From contig NZ_CP078069.1 of NCBI RefSeq assembly GCF_019195435.1, positions 682,001 through 746,000 on the forward strand: a stretch of DNA of 64,000 nucleotides, read 5' to 3'. Both the position numbers and the translations under genes were made by a program. This document shows, piece by piece, positions 1 through 8,620 of this stretch. This DNA comes from Comamonas sp. NLF-1-9 (GTDB lineage Bacteria > Pseudomonadota > Gammaproteobacteria > Burkholderiales > Burkholderiaceae_C). The notes under the pieces were generated by a model that worked only from the letters and a program-made list of their open reading frames with translations, was not told the DNA's origin and ran no database searches. Each line of letters opens with the position of its first letter. Positions within the stretch are counted from its first letter, which is position 1.

Positions 1-662
1 AGTACCGGGTGCCCATCGTCATCTCCTCGCTGGGCGCGCGCGAGGATGTGAACCATGCCGTGCACGATTGGGGCGGCGTGGTGCTGCACGACGTGATCAA
101 CGACCGCTTTGCCCGCAAGGCGATAGAAAAGGGCGCCGACGGTCTGATTGCGGTGGCCGCGGGGGCGGGCGGGCATGCGGGCGTGAAGAGCCCGTTTGCG
201 CTGGTGCAGGAGATCCGCCGCTGGTTTGACGGGCCGCTCGCGCTCTCGGGCGCGATCGCCACGGGAGACGCGGTGCTCGCGGCCCAGGCCATGGGCGCCG
301 ACCTGGCCTATATCGGCTCGGCCTTCATCGCGACGCAGGAGGCGCGCGCGCAAGACGCCTACAAGCAGGCCATCGTCGACGGCACGTCCGACGACATCGT
401 CTACACCAATTTGTTCACCGGCGTGCACGGCAACTACCTCGCGCCCTCGATACGCGCGGCCGGCATGGACCCCGAGCACCTGCCCGAGTCCGACCCGAGC
501 AAGATGAACTTTGGCGCCAGCGCCGCCGCCAAGGCCTGGAAGGACATCTGGGGCTGTGGCCAGGGCATCGCCGCGGTCACCGAAGTGCGTCCAGCGGCCG
601 AGCTGATCGCCCGCCTGCAGCGCGAGTACCGCAGCGCCCGCGAGCGGCTGCAATTGCATTGA
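1..662 (+). CDS. Nitronate monooxygenase (2-nitropropane dioxygenase family), 5' truncated
   Basis: Only the C-terminal part of about 220 residues is present; the reading frame is open to the window edge, so the true start lies upstream. The family is FMN-dependent and oxidises alkyl nitronates, a detoxification role. Visible family features are the flavin-phosphate-binding stretch around AAGAGGHAG, the LSGAIATGDAVLAAQAMGAD segment typical of the second half of the TIM barrel, and the following YIGSAFIAT strand. The conserved tail ending in AAELIARLQREY is also typical. The gene ends with TGA at 660-662 and runs toward rnk on the other strand. Family assignment is firm; the substrate is not shown by the sequence. 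Confidence 0.85.
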   Translation, partial: YRVPIVISSLGAREDVNHAVHDWGGVVLHDVINDRFARKAIEKGADGLIAVAAGAGGHAGVKSPFALVQEIRRWFDGPLALSGAIATGDAVLAAQAMGADLAYIGSAFIATQEARAQDAYKQAIVDGTSDDIVYTNLFTGVHGNYLAPSIRAAGMDPEHLPESDPSKMNFGASAAAKAWKDIWGCGQGIAAVTEVRPAAELIARLQREYRSARERLQLH

Positions 663-791
663 GGGCAGCCCGGCCCGCGCGCTTGCCGCGGCGGCTTGGG
701 CGGGTTCGGAGAGGGGCCTTGTTTCTTGCGGCCTGAGCGGCGGGCCCTTGAAGATCGTCGCGGCGCGCGGCGCGCGGCGCGCCGGATGCGT

Positions 792-1199
792 TCAGCGGTG
801 CAGTTCGCCCGCGCTCTCGGGCTGCCAGGTGATCGCGTCCACGCGCACCGTCACGTGGCCGGTGGGGCTGGGCATGGGCAGCTCCTGGCCGACGCTCAGG
901 CCCAGCAGCGCAATGCCCACGGGCGCGAGCACCGACACCTTCTCGGCCGAACCGTCGACGTCCTTGGGGTAGACCAGTTGCAGCGTGCTGGTCTTGCCGG
1001 TTTCCACGATGGTGAAGCGCACCGTGGAATTCATCGTGACCACGTTGGCGGGCATGTCCTTGGGCTCGAGCACGTCGGCGCGGTCGAGCTCGGCTTCCAG
1101 CGCATCGCGCCCGGCAAAGCTCGGTCCGTCCTTCTCAAGCAGCCTCTGCAGGCGCTCGTAGTCCAGCGACGACAGAGTGATCTGGGGTTTGCCTACCAT
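792..1199 (-). CDS. rnk: Nucleoside diphosphate kinase regulator (Rnk, GreA/GreB C-terminal-domain family)
   Basis: A 135-residue protein starting MVGKPQITLS with an N-terminal coiled-coil-like segment (residues ~10-45) and a GreA/GreB-type FKBP-like C-terminal domain (residues ~50-128). The domain shows the usual LVYPKD and SVLAPVGIALLGLSVGQ motifs. Rnk binds RNA polymerase and in E. coli affects nucleoside diphosphate kinase levels. It lacks the long acidic-tipped coiled coil of true Gre factors, so Rnk is preferred over GreA/B. A GGAAT Shine-Dalgarno lies 6-10 bases before the ATG. It is convergent with the nitronate monooxygenase and downstream of gltA on the same strand, separated from it by two terminator-like hairpins. 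Confidence 0.85.
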   Translation of the reverse strand: MVGKPQITLSSLDYERLQRLLEKDGPSFAGRDALEAELDRADVLEPKDMPANVVTMNSTVRFTIVETGKTSTLQLVYPKDVDGSAEKVSVLAPVGIALLGLSVGQELPMPSPTGHVTVRVDAITWQPESAGELHR

Positions 1200-1250
1200 G
1201 GTCGGATTCCTATCAAAATTTCTTGTCTGGCATTGGGCGCGCTCAGACGG

Positions 1251-1282
1251 ACAAAAGCCCGGGCAACCGCCGTTGTCCGGGC
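1251..1282 (-). terminator. Rho-independent terminator-like hairpin between gltA and rnk
   Basis: On the minus strand, GCCCGG-A-CAAC pairs with GTTG-C-CCGGGC around a GGCG tetraloop (10 bp with one mismatch), followed by TTTTGT. It lies downstream of the gltA terminator and upstream of rnk, so it would end a separate short transcript. Confidence 0.5.
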
Positions 1283-1319
1283 CAGAGCGTCATGCAGGGG
1301 CTTGCGCCGACATGCGTTG
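1251..1319 (-). ncRNA. Candidate small RNA between gltA and rnk
   Basis: A self-contained unit with a promoter-like pair (TTGGCG, 17 bp, CACAAT) at 1354-1326 on the minus strand, about 70 bases, then the terminator-like hairpin at 1251-1282. No convincing coding sequence is present, only a 7-codon ATG...TGA. The region is flanked by a perfect 12-base inverted repeat (1293-1304 and 1354-1365), which could instead mean a folded leader or a processed 3' end of the gltA message. This is inference from layout only. Confidence 0.25.
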
Positions 1320-1325
1320 ACCCGG

Positions 1326-1354
1326 ATTGTGCCGTGGATTGGCGCAAACGCCAA
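1326..1354 (-). promoter_or_regulatory. Putative sigma70 promoter of the candidate small RNA
   Basis: Minus strand TTGGCG (1354-1349), 17 bp spacer, CACAAT (1331-1326). Each hexamer matches the consensus at 4 of 6 positions. CACAAT also serves as the likely -10 before aapJ in this window. Confidence 0.25.
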
Positions 1355-1389
1355 GCAAGCCCCTGCAGCGGGCCGCCCCGGCCGCGCCA

Positions 1390-1422
1390 GAAAAAAGCCC
1401 GCCGGCGGCGTGCGGGCGGGCT
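1390..1422 (-). terminator. Rho-independent terminator after gltA
   Basis: On the minus strand AGCCCGCC (1422-1415) pairs with GGCGGGCT (1403-1396), followed by a run of six T. It begins 26 bases after the gltA stop and should end the sdh-gltA transcript. Confidence 0.8.
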
Positions 1423-1447
1423 GTTCTTGCAAGGCCTGCGTGGCCGA

Positions 1448-2764
1448 TCAGCGCTCGCCTATGGGCGTGACATTGCGTTCCGGCGCCCCGACATAGAGCT
1501 GGCGCGGGCGGCCGATCTTGTACTCGGGGTCGCTGATCATCTCGTTGAGCTGGGCGATCCAGCCCACGGTGCGTGCCAGCGTGAAGATGCCGGTGAAGAG
1601 CTTGACCGGAATGCCGATCGCGCGCTGCACGATGCCCGAATAGAAGTCCACGTTCGGGTAGAGCTTGCGCTGCACGAAATAGTCGTCTTCCAGCGCGATC
1701 TTCTCGACCTGCTTGGCCAGGGCGAACAGCGGGTCTTTCTCCAGGCCGAGCTCTGCCAGCACCTCGTTGCAGGTTTCCTGCATGAGCTTGGCGCGCGGGT
1801 CGTAGTTCTTGTAGACGCGGTGGCCAAAGCCCATGAGCTTGACGCCGCTGTTCTTGTCCTTGACCTGCTCCATGAACTCGCCGACCTTGGCGATGCCGCC
1901 ATTGGCCTGGATGTTCTCCAGCATGTTCAGGCAGGCTTCGTTGGCGCCGCCGTGGGCCGGACCCCAGAGGCAGGCCACGCCCGCGGCGATCGCCGCAAAC
2001 GGGTTGGTGCCCGAGGAGCCGCACAGGCGCACGGTGGAGGTGGAGGCGTTCTGCTCGTGGTCGGCATGCAGGATGAAGATGCGATCCATCGCGCGCTCGA
2101 TCACCGGGTTGACCTGGTAGTCGGCCGAGGGCACGCCAAACATCATGCGCAGGAAGTTGCCGGCGTAGGAGAGTTCGTTGCGCGGGTACATGTAGGGCTG
2201 GCCCACGCCGTACTTGTAGGCCATGGCCACGAGCGTGGGCAGCTTGGAGATCAGGCGGATCGCGGCGATCTCGCGGTGCTCGGCGTTGTGGATGTCGGTG
2301 CTGTCGTGGTAGAAGGCCGAGAGCGCGCCGATCAAGCCGGTGAGCACCGCCATCGGGTGGGCGTCACGGCGAAAACCGCGCATGAAGAATTGCATCTGCT
2401 CGTGCACCATGGTGTGGCTGATCACGAGCTTGTGGAATTCGTCGCGCTGGCCGACGTTGGGCAATTCGCCCTTGAGCAGCAGATAGCACACGTCCAGAAA
2501 GTCGCACTGCGTCGCCAGCTGCTCGATCGGGTAGCCGCGGTAGAGCAGGCGGCCTTTTTCACCGTCGATGAAGGTGATGCTCGACTGGCAGGAGGCGGTG
2601 GACAGGAAACCGGGGTCGTAGGTGAACATGCCGGTCTGGCTGTAGAGCTTGCGGATGTCGACCACGTCCGGGCCTATGGTGCCGTGGTAGACGGGCAGAT
2701 CCACGCTGGGGCTGCCGTTGTTGAACGACAGCGTCGCCTTGTGTTGCGCCAATTGCATAGTCAT
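1448..2764 (-). CDS. gltA: Citrate synthase, type II
   Basis: A 438-residue citrate synthase that condenses oxaloacetate and acetyl-CoA in the first step of the TCA cycle. The catalytic histidines are in the [10 protein letters not shown] and [14 protein letters not shown] motifs, and the catalytic aspartate is in VDFYSG. Length and N-terminal domain match the hexameric, NADH-sensitive Gram-negative type rather than the short methylcitrate synthase. It is the last gene of the gntR-sdhCDAB-sdhE-gltA run, 37 bases after sdhE, and has its own terminator at 1390-1422. Pairing with sdh in one transcript is standard in Burkholderiales. Confidence 0.97.
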   Translation of the reverse strand: MTMQLAQHKATLSFNNGSPSVDLPVYHGTIGPDVVDIRKLYSQTGMFTYDPGFLSTASCQSSITFIDGEKGRLLYRGYPIEQLATQCDFLDVCYLLLKGELPNVGQRDEFHKLVISHTMVHEQMQFFMRGFRRDAHPMAVLTGLIGALSAFYHDSTDIHNAEHREIAAIRLISKLPTLVAMAYKYGVGQPYMYPRNELSYAGNFLRMMFGVPSADYQVNPVIERAMDRIFILHADHEQNASTSTVRLCGSSGTNPFAAIAAGVACLWGPAHGGANEACLNMLENIQANGGIAKVGEFMEQVKDKNSGVKLMGFGHRVYKNYDPRAKLMQETCNEVLAELGLEKDPLFALAKQVEKIALEDDYFVQRKLYPNVDFYSGIVQRAIGIPVKLFTGIFTLARTVGWIAQLNEMISDPEYKIGRPRQLYVGAPERNVTPIGER

Positions 2765-2801
2765 CTCGGAGTTCCTTGTTAGTGTGGCAATGGGGTGGCC
2801 G

Positions 2802-3092
2802 TCACGACGGCAAGCCGCCCGGCGGACGCTGACGAATCAGTTCCAGCACGGCATGCACCTGCGGCACGTCCAGCTCGTCGGTGGGCTCCGTGCGGCGCAG
2901 GAAAAGCGCGAGCAGGTCGTTGTCCGGCAGGTTCATCAGCAGCGTAAGGCCATAAGCTTGTTCCTGGCTTACGCGCTGGCCGTGGACCTGGAAGAAACGC
3001 TCGATGAAGATGTCGTTTTCCAGCAGCCCACGGCGGCAGCGCCAGCGCAGGATCGATGTCTCGCGCTCGTCCAGCAGGTCGGGCGGGGGCAT
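2802..3092 (-). CDS. sdhE: FAD assembly factor SdhE (succinate dehydrogenase assembly factor 2)
   Basis: A 96-residue cytoplasmic protein that helps attach FAD covalently to SdhA. The family signature RGxxE is seen as RRGLLENDI near residues 20-28, followed by the usual helical bundle with [10 protein letters not shown]. Length is typical of SdhE/YgfY/Sdh5. It sits 6 bases after sdhB and 37 bases before gltA, so it is made together with its client flavoprotein. Confidence 0.92.
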   Translation of the reverse strand: MPPPDLLDERETSILRWRCRRGLLENDIFIERFFQVHGQRVSQEQAYGLTLLMNLPDNDLLALFLRRTEPTDELDVPQVHAVLELIRQRPPGGLPS

Positions 3093-3098
3093 GGGGGC

Positions 3099-3800
3099 TT
3101 ACAGCGCGCGGTGCGTCATCAATTCCTTGATCTTGCCGATGGCGCGATTGGGGTTGAGGTGCTTGGGGCAGACGTCCACGCAGTTCATGATGCTGTGGCA
3201 GCGGAACAGCCGGTAGGGGTCTTCCAGGTTGTCCAGGCGCTCGCCCGTGGCCTGGTCGCGGCTGTCGGCCAGGAAGCGGTAGGCCTGCAGCAAGCCCGCC
3301 GGGCCGACGAACTTGTCCGGGTTCCACCAGAACGAGGGGCAGGCGGTCGAGCAGCTCGCGCACAGAATGCATTCGTACAGGCCGTCGAGCTCTTCGCGCT
3401 CTTCGGGCGACTGCAGGCGCTCTTTCTCGGGCGGCGGCTCGTCGTTGATCAGATAGGGCTTGATCGAGTGGTACTGCTTGAAGAACTGCGTCATGTCCAC
3501 GATCAGGTCGCGGATCACGGGCAGGCCGGGCAGGGGCTTGAGCACGATGGTCTCGGGCAGCGTGTGCATGTTGGTCAGGCAGGCCAGACCGTTCTTGCCG
3601 TTGATGTTCATCGCGTCCGAGCCGCAGACGCCCTCGCGGCAGGAGCGGCGAAAGGCGATGGTCGGGTCTTCCCGCTTGAGCTTGAGCAGGGCGTCCAGCA
3701 GCATGCGCTCATGGCCGTCGAGCTCGACCTCGTGGGTTTGCATGTAGGGGCGTTCGTCCTTGTCCGGGTCGTAGCGATAGACTTTGATGGTGCGCTTCAT
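3099..3800 (-). CDS. sdhB: Succinate dehydrogenase iron-sulfur subunit
   Basis: A 233-residue subunit that passes electrons from SdhA FAD through three Fe-S clusters to ubiquinone. The [2Fe-2S] ligands are in the CREGVCGSDAM segment and its downstream cysteine. The C-terminal ferredoxin-like domain has CILCASCSTACP and CHSIMNCVDVCPKHLNP for the [4Fe-4S] and [3Fe-4S] clusters. Length fits the family. It follows sdhA by 29 bases in the order C-D-A-B. Confidence 0.97.
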   Translation of the reverse strand: MKRTIKVYRYDPDKDERPYMQTHEVELDGHERMLLDALLKLKREDPTIAFRRSCREGVCGSDAMNINGKNGLACLTNMHTLPETIVLKPLPGLPVIRDLIVDMTQFFKQYHSIKPYLINDEPPPEKERLQSPEEREELDGLYECILCASCSTACPSFWWNPDKFVGPAGLLQAYRFLADSRDQATGERLDNLEDPYRLFRCHSIMNCVDVCPKHLNPNRAIGKIKELMTHRAL

Positions 3801-3829
3801 GATTCGATTACCTCGTGTGAACGAACCGC

Positions 3830-5635
3830 TCAGAACGTGCGGACTTTGGGGGGAATGCTGTCCACGCTCAAGGGCTTGAGGTTGACCGGCTTGTAGTCAA
3901 GGCGGTCGCCGTCGCGGTACCAGAGCGTGTGCTTGAGCCATTCCTCGTCGTTGCGCCCGAGCGGGAATTGCGGATGGTCGGCCGGGTGCTCGTAGTCGTA
4001 GACCATGTGCGCGCCGCGGCATTCCTTGCGCGCTGCGGCCGAGGCGATGGTGGCGCGCGCCACTTCGATCAGGTTCTCGACCTCCAGCGCCTCCATGCGC
4101 GCGGTATTCCACACCAGGGACTTGTCCTTGAGCGCGATGTGCTCAACCTCTTCGGCAATGCCCTTGACCATCTGAACGCCCTCGTCGAGCATCTTCTGCG
4201 TGCGAAACACCCCGGCGTGCGTCTGCATCGTGGTGCGCAGCTTGTTTGCCACATCCTGCGAATACAGGCCGTCGCTGGAGTCCTGCAGCTTGTTCAGGCG
4301 CGAGAGTGAATAGTCGGAGGCATCGGCCGGCGCATCGTGGTGCTCGCCGTAGCCGCGCACGTATTGGGTGATGTGCTCGCCCGCCGACTTGCCGAAGACC
4401 AGCAGGTCGAGCAGCGAATTCGTGCCCAGGCGGTTGGCGCCATGCACCGAAACCGCCGAGCATTCGCCCACCGCGTACAGGCCGTGAACGACCTGGTTCT
4501 GCTGCCCGTCCCAGACCACCACCTGACCGTGGATGTTGGTCGGGATGCCGCCCATCATGTAGTGGATGGTGGGCACCACGCCGATCGGCTCCTTGGTGAT
4601 GTCCACGTTGGCGAAGTTGTGCCCGATCTCTTCGACCGAAGGCAGGCGCTTGTGGATGGTCTCGGCGCCCAGGTGGTCGAGCTTGAGCAGGATGTGGTCC
4701 TTGTTCGGCCCGCAGCCGCGGCCTTCCTTGATCTCCTGGTCCATGGAGCGCGAGACGAAGTCGCGCGGCGCCAGATCCTTCAAGGTGGGCGCGTAGCGCT
4801 CCATGAAGCGCTCGCCTTCGCTATTCAAAAGGATAGCGCCCTCGCCGCGGCAGCCTTCGGTCAGCAGCACGCCGGCGCCGAACACGCCGGTGGGGTGGAA
4901 TTGCCAGAATTCCATGTCCTGCAGCGGAATGCCGGCGCGCGAAGCCATGCCCAGGCCGTCGCCGGTGTTGATGTAGGCGTTGGTCGTGGCGGCAAAGATG
5001 CGTCCCGCGCCGCCGGTAGCCAGCAGCACCGCCTTGGCGTGCAGCTCGTAGAAGTCGCCGGTTTCCAGCTCGAGCGCGGTCACGCCGATCACCTCGCCGC
5101 GGGTGTTGCGGATCAGGTCCAGCGCCATCCACTCGACGAAGAAGTTGGTCTTGGTGCGCACGTTCTGCTGGTACAGCGTGTGCAGCATGGCGTGACCGGT
5201 GCGGTCGGCTGCGGCGCAGGCGCGCTGCACCGGCTTTTCGCCGTAGTTGGAGGTGTGGCCGCCAAACGGGCGCTGGTAGATGGTGCCGTCCGGGTTGCGG
5301 TCAAACGGCATGCCGAAGTGCTCGAGCTCGATCACCACCTTGGGCGCTTCGCGGCACATGAATTCGATGGCGTCCTGGTCGCCCAGCCAGTCGCCGCCCT
5401 TGACGGTGTCGTAGAAGTGGTAGTGCCAGTTGTCCTCGCTCATGTTGCCGAGCGATGCCGACACGCCGCCTTGCGCCGCCACGGTGTGCGAGCGCGTGGG
5501 AAAGACCTTGGTGAGGCAGGCCACGTTCAGGCCCGAGCGCGACAGCTCCAGCGCAGCACGCAGGCCGGCCCCGCCGGCGCCGACGATCACGACGTCGAAC
5601 TTGCGCTTGGTGATATTGGCTTTGGTGTAGCTCAT
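3830..5635 (-). CDS. sdhA: Succinate dehydrogenase flavoprotein subunit
   Basis: A 601-residue catalytic subunit that oxidises succinate to fumarate. Visible are the dinucleotide-binding [11 protein letters not shown] motif near residue 17, the SHTVAAQGG segment with the FAD-linking histidine, HPTGVFGAG and TEGCRGEGA in the active-site region, and [14 protein letters not shown] for FAD. The ATG at 5635 ([14 protein letters not shown]) is chosen. The frame stays open about 70 codons further upstream, but that stretch overlaps sdhD in another frame and has no family similarity. sdhD ends 23 bases before this start. Confidence 0.97.
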   Translation of the reverse strand: MSYTKANITKRKFDVVIVGAGGAGLRAALELSRSGLNVACLTKVFPTRSHTVAAQGGVSASLGNMSEDNWHYHFYDTVKGGDWLGDQDAIEFMCREAPKVVIELEHFGMPFDRNPDGTIYQRPFGGHTSNYGEKPVQRACAAADRTGHAMLHTLYQQNVRTKTNFFVEWMALDLIRNTRGEVIGVTALELETGDFYELHAKAVLLATGGAGRIFAATTNAYINTGDGLGMASRAGIPLQDMEFWQFHPTGVFGAGVLLTEGCRGEGAILLNSEGERFMERYAPTLKDLAPRDFVSRSMDQEIKEGRGCGPNKDHILLKLDHLGAETIHKRLPSVEEIGHNFANVDITKEPIGVVPTIHYMMGGIPTNIHGQVVVWDGQQNQVVHGLYAVGECSAVSVHGANRLGTNSLLDLLVFGKSAGEHITQYVRGYGEHHDAPADASDYSLSRLNKLQDSSDGLYSQDVANKLRTTMQTHAGVFRTQKMLDEGVQMVKGIAEEVEHIALKDKSLVWNTARMEALEVENLIEVARATIASAAARKECRGAHMVYDYEHPADHPQFPLGRNDEEWLKHTLWYRDGDRLDYKPVNLKPLSVDSIPPKVRTF

Positions 5636-5658
5636 GCTTGACTTTCGCTCGGAAGAAT

Positions 5659-6024
5659 TTACAGACGCCACAGCACCTGGATGGCCCAGCCGCCGCAGGC
5701 GACCAGCCAGAAGGCGGTGACGAGATAGAACACGAGGCGCAGGCCATCGGGCTTGACGTAGTCCATCCAGATGCTTTGCATGCCGACCCAGGCATGCCAG
5801 ATCAGCGCCACGATGGTGGCAAAGGTGATGGTCTTCATCCACTGGCTGGCGAAGATGCCGGCCCAGGTTTCATAGCCTATGGGGCCGCTGCTGGCGATCA
5901 GCTGCGCGAGCAGCGCAATGGTGAACAGCGCCATGATGATGCCCGACAGGCGTTGCACGAGCCAGTCGCGCCAGCCGTAGTGGGCGCCGACGACGAGCCG
6001 CTTGGGACCGTAGGTGGTAGCCAT
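5659..6024 (-). CDS. sdhD: Succinate dehydrogenase membrane anchor subunit
   Basis: A 121-residue membrane protein with three hydrophobic helices (about residues 28-48, 57-79 and 93-115). [16 protein letters not shown] near residues 77-92 contains the conserved His and the DY quinone-site pair of SdhD. With SdhC it anchors SdhAB in the inner membrane, binds heme b and forms the ubiquinone site. It lies between sdhC (38 bases) and sdhA (23 bases). Confidence 0.93.
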   Translation of the reverse strand: MATTYGPKRLVVGAHYGWRDWLVQRLSGIIMALFTIALLAQLIASSGPIGYETWAGIFASQWMKTITFATIVALIWHAWVGMQSIWMDYVKPDGLRLVFYLVTAFWLVACGGWAIQVLWRL

Positions 6025-6062
6025 GGAAATCTCCTTGATTCAGAAAATGCGCCGGGGCGCCA

Positions 6063-6494
6063 TCAGTACAGGCCAAACAGCTTGGCGCCGAGGATGGCGG
6101 TCAGACCAAAGGCCAGGATCAGCGTGGCAGCGGCAGTGCGCCGTCCGCGGCTCTTGGTCGTCATGTGGGTGATGTCGAAATAGATGTGGCGCACGCCCGC
6201 AATGAAGTGCTGCAGATAGGCCCAGATCAGCGCCAGCACGACGAGCTTGATGAACCAGCCGGGCACGAAACCTGCCCCTTCGCTGAACACGGAGGTGAAG
6301 CGGTTGAAGGAAATCTCGGAAGACACCGAGGTGTCGAACATCCAGATGATGAAGGGCAGCAGCAGGAAGATCAGCAGACCGCTGATGCGGTGCATGCCCG
6401 AAACCAGCGCCGCCAGCGGCCAGCGGTAGGTGGGCAGGTCTGAAAAGACGTTGAGATTGCGGAACTCCGGGCGTTTCTTGGCGGTCTCTGGCAT
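6063..6494 (-). CDS. sdhC: Succinate dehydrogenase cytochrome b556 subunit
   Basis: A 143-residue integral membrane subunit. The N-terminal RPEFRNLNVF and the SGMHRISG motif (quinone-site Ser and Arg) are characteristic, and the heme histidine lies in HFIAGVRHIYFD near residues 83-94. Three transmembrane helices are evident. The ATG at 6494 (MPETAKKRPE) matches family N-termini; an upstream in-frame ATG at 6548 would add 18 unrelated residues. A TAGAAT hexamer on the minus strand at 6560-6555 could be the -10 of an sdh promoter, but I see no strong -35. Read-through from gntR, 149 bases upstream, is also possible. Confidence 0.95.
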   Translation of the reverse strand: MPETAKKRPEFRNLNVFSDLPTYRWPLAALVSGMHRISGLLIFLLLPFIIWMFDTSVSSEISFNRFTSVFSEGAGFVPGWFIKLVVLALIWAYLQHFIAGVRHIYFDITHMTTKSRGRRTAAATLILAFGLTAILGAKLFGLY

Positions 6495-6643
6495 GGTGTG
6501 CTTTCGGAAAATGGGGATGCGTTCAGTCGTGGCGCGCAGCGTCGGCAACCGGAAATTCTAGGACACCACAGCCATGACCGGACGCATGACCGTGAAATTG
6601 GGCGCAGGCGTGGCCCTCGGGCGCGTACGGCATGGCGCAGGCC

Positions 6644-7399
6644 TCAGGCCAGGGTGTTGCGGTAGTGGTGCGTGTCCGTGCGGTACAGACCGCGGCGCAG
6701 CTCCATCGCAAGGTCGTTGTAGGTATAGGCGACGCGCTCCACGCTGAGCACCGGCGTGTTCACGTCTACCTCTAGCAGGGCAGCCTGCTCGGCGCTCGGG
6801 TGCACGGCGCGCAGCTTTTCGTCGGCGCGCACCATGCGCACGCCAAAGTCTTCCTCGAACATCGCATAGGTCGGGCCCGGGTAGCTCGCCAGGCGCTCGG
6901 CGTTCAAGCCCTTGAAGGCCTGGGCCGGCAGCCAGATGTCTTCAAGGATGGCGGGGGTCTGCGCAAACAGCAGCACGCGCCTGGCGTGCATCAGCGCGTC
7001 GCCCGTGCGCAGCGCCAGCAGCCGGGCCATTTCGGCGCTGGCGCGCATGCGCTTGCATTCGAGGATCAGGCGCCGGGCCGGGCCTTCGCTGTGCTCGTCG
7101 CCCTGGTCGGGGCGCAGGCGCAGGAAGCGGTACTGCACCTGCTGCTCGGCGTGGGTGGAGACGAAGGTGCCCTTGCCCTGGCGGCGCATCAGCAGGTTGT
7201 CGGCCGCGAGCTCGTCGATCGCCTTGCGCACCGTGCCCTGGCTTACGCGAAAGCGCGCTGCCAGATCCATCTCGCTGGGGATGACTTCGCCCGGCTTCCA
7301 TTCGCCCGATTGCAGCCCCTGCAGTATCAAGCCCTTGATCTGCAGATACAGCGGGCTGAAGGCGGGCGTGTCCAGTGTGGAGGAGGAAGCGTTGGTCAT
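6644..7399 (-). CDS. GntR-family transcriptional regulator, HutC subfamily
   Basis: A 251-residue regulator with an N-terminal winged helix (residues ~15-80, with EVIPSEMDLAARF and SQGTVRKAIDEL as the recognition region) and a C-terminal UTRA ligand-binding domain of the HutC type (residues ~100-245). The effector is not evident. It stands between mdh (divergent) and sdhC (same strand), so the natural guess is control of these TCA genes. The spacer toward mdh holds a perfect 12-base palindrome within its own predicted promoter, which suggests autoregulation. Regulon membership is inference. Confidence 0.9.
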   Translation of the reverse strand: MTNASSSTLDTPAFSPLYLQIKGLILQGLQSGEWKPGEVIPSEMDLAARFRVSQGTVRKAIDELAADNLLMRRQGKGTFVSTHAEQQVQYRFLRLRPDQGDEHSEGPARRLILECKRMRASAEMARLLALRTGDALMHARRVLLFAQTPAILEDIWLPAQAFKGLNAERLASYPGPTYAMFEEDFGVRMVRADEKLRAVHPSAEQAALLEVDVNTPVLSVERVAYTYNDLAMELRRGLYRTDTHHYRNTLA

Positions 7400-7457
7400 G
7401 AAAGGCTCCGGCGGGGCCGGCGCGGCACAGGTGCCGGGCCCCCTGCGGGCGGCGCCA

Positions 7458-7463
7458 ATTATA
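7458..7463 (-). promoter_or_regulatory. Putative -10 element of the gntR promoter
   Basis: The minus strand reads TATAAT exactly. A poor -35 (TTTGTC) lies 17 bp upstream, at 7486-7481. The 12-base palindrome falls between the two elements, as expected for an autorepressed promoter. Confidence 0.45.
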
Positions 7464-7475
7464 TCTTATATAAGA
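7464..7475. promoter_or_regulatory. Palindromic operator candidate between gntR and mdh
   Basis: A perfect palindrome TCTTATATAAGA followed by the direct repeat TAAGACATAAGAC. It is strikingly AT-rich in GC-rich surroundings, lies inside the predicted gntR promoter and ends 11 bases before the mdh -35. GntR/HutC regulators bind short palindromes of this size. The link to this regulator is inference. Confidence 0.5.
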
Positions 7476-7486
7476 CATAAGACAAA

Positions 7487-7516
7487 TTGACGCGGGAGCG
7501 ATGGAGGCAGTAAAAT
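7487..7516 (+). promoter_or_regulatory. Putative sigma70 promoter of mdh
   Basis: TTGACG (7487-7492), 18 bp spacer, TAAAAT (7511-7516), about 95 bases before the mdh ATG. Both hexamers match the consensus at 5 of 6 positions. Confidence 0.6.
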
Positions 7517-7610
7517 CTTGCGGTTTCGCCGGGGTTTGCAGCGCGCCAGCAGATCGGGACGCCACAGCCACGGTTTTACTGCGTCTTACCGTTTCCACTG
7601 GAGTATCACC

Positions 7611-8597
7611 ATGAGCAAGAAACCCGTCCGCGTGGCCGTCACCGGTGCTGCGGGCCAGATCGGCTACGCCCTGCTGTTTCGCATCGCCTCGGGCGAAATG
7701 CTCGGCAAGGACCAGCCGGTCATTTTGCAGTTGCTGGAAATCCCGGCAGAGAAGGCCCAGAACGCGCTCAAGGGCGTGATCATGGAGCTTGAAGACTGCG
7801 CCTTCCCGCTGCTCGCGGGCATCGAGGCCCACTCTGACCCGATGCAGGCCTTCAAGGACACCGACTACGCCTTGCTGGTGGGTGCGCGCCCGCGCGGCCC
7901 CGGCATGGAGCGCGCCGACCTGCTGGCCGCGAATGCGCAGATCTTCACCGCCCAGGGCAAGGCGCTGAACCAAGTCGCTTCGCGCAACGTGAAGGTGCTG
8001 GTCGTGGGTAATCCGGCCAACACCAATGCCTACATCGCCATGAAGAGCGCACCCGACCTGCCGCGCGAGAACTTCACCGCCATGCTGCGCCTGGACCACA
8101 ACCGCGCCGCGAGCCAGATCGCGCACAAGATGGGCGTGGCCGTGGGCGACATCGAGAAGCTGGCTGTCTGGGGCAACCACTCGCCCACCATGTACGCCGA
8201 CTACCGCTTCGCCCAGGTCAACGGCAAGTCGGTCAAGGACGCGATCAACGACCAGGACTGGAACGCCAATGTCTTCCTGCCCACGGTGGGCAAGCGCGGC
8301 GCGGCCATCATCGAGGCGCGCGGCCTGTCCTCGGCCGCTTCGGCCGCCAATGCCGCCATCGACCACATGCACGACTGGGCCCTGGGCACAAATGGGAAGT
8401 GGGTCACGATGGGCATCCCGTCCAACGGCGACTACGGCATTCCCAAGGACGTGATGTTCGGCTTCCCGGTCACCACCGAAGGCGGCAAGTACAGCGTGGT
8501 GCAGGGGCTGGAGATCGACGCCTTCTCGCAGGAGCGCATCGACAAGACCCTGGCCGAGCTGCAGGGCGAAGCCGACGCGGTCAAGCACCTGCTCTGA
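7611..8597 (+). CDS. mdh: Malate dehydrogenase
   Basis: A 328-residue NAD-dependent enzyme that interconverts malate and oxaloacetate. It has the NAD-binding [11 protein letters not shown] motif at residues ~10-20, the substrate loop with [13 protein letters not shown], the [11 protein letters not shown] segment and the catalytic histidine in [11 protein letters not shown]. Length and GAAGQIGY place it in the cytosolic-MDH-like group used by Burkholderiales. The ATG at 7611 is chosen because it follows a CTGGAG Shine-Dalgarno and starts the conserved region; the longer in-frame start has no similarity. It is the first gene of the plus-strand TCA run. Confidence 0.97.
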   Translation: MSKKPVRVAVTGAAGQIGYALLFRIASGEMLGKDQPVILQLLEIPAEKAQNALKGVIMELEDCAFPLLAGIEAHSDPMQAFKDTDYALLVGARPRGPGMERADLLAANAQIFTAQGKALNQVASRNVKVLVVGNPANTNAYIAMKSAPDLPRENFTAMLRLDHNRAASQIAHKMGVAVGDIEKLAVWGNHSPTMYADYRFAQVNGKSVKDAINDQDWNANVFLPTVGKRGAAIIEARGLSSAASAANAAIDHMHDWALGTNGKWVTMGIPSNGDYGIPKDVMFGFPVTTEGGKYSVVQGLEIDAFSQERIDKTLAELQGEADAVKHLL

Positions 8598-8620
8598 GCC
8601 GCTTGCCGCACGCGCGCGCC

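Noticed and set aside
5636..5842. A 69-codon upstream extension of sdhA.
   Set aside because: It overlaps sdhD out of frame and lacks family similarity; [10 protein letters not shown] at 5635 is the conserved start.
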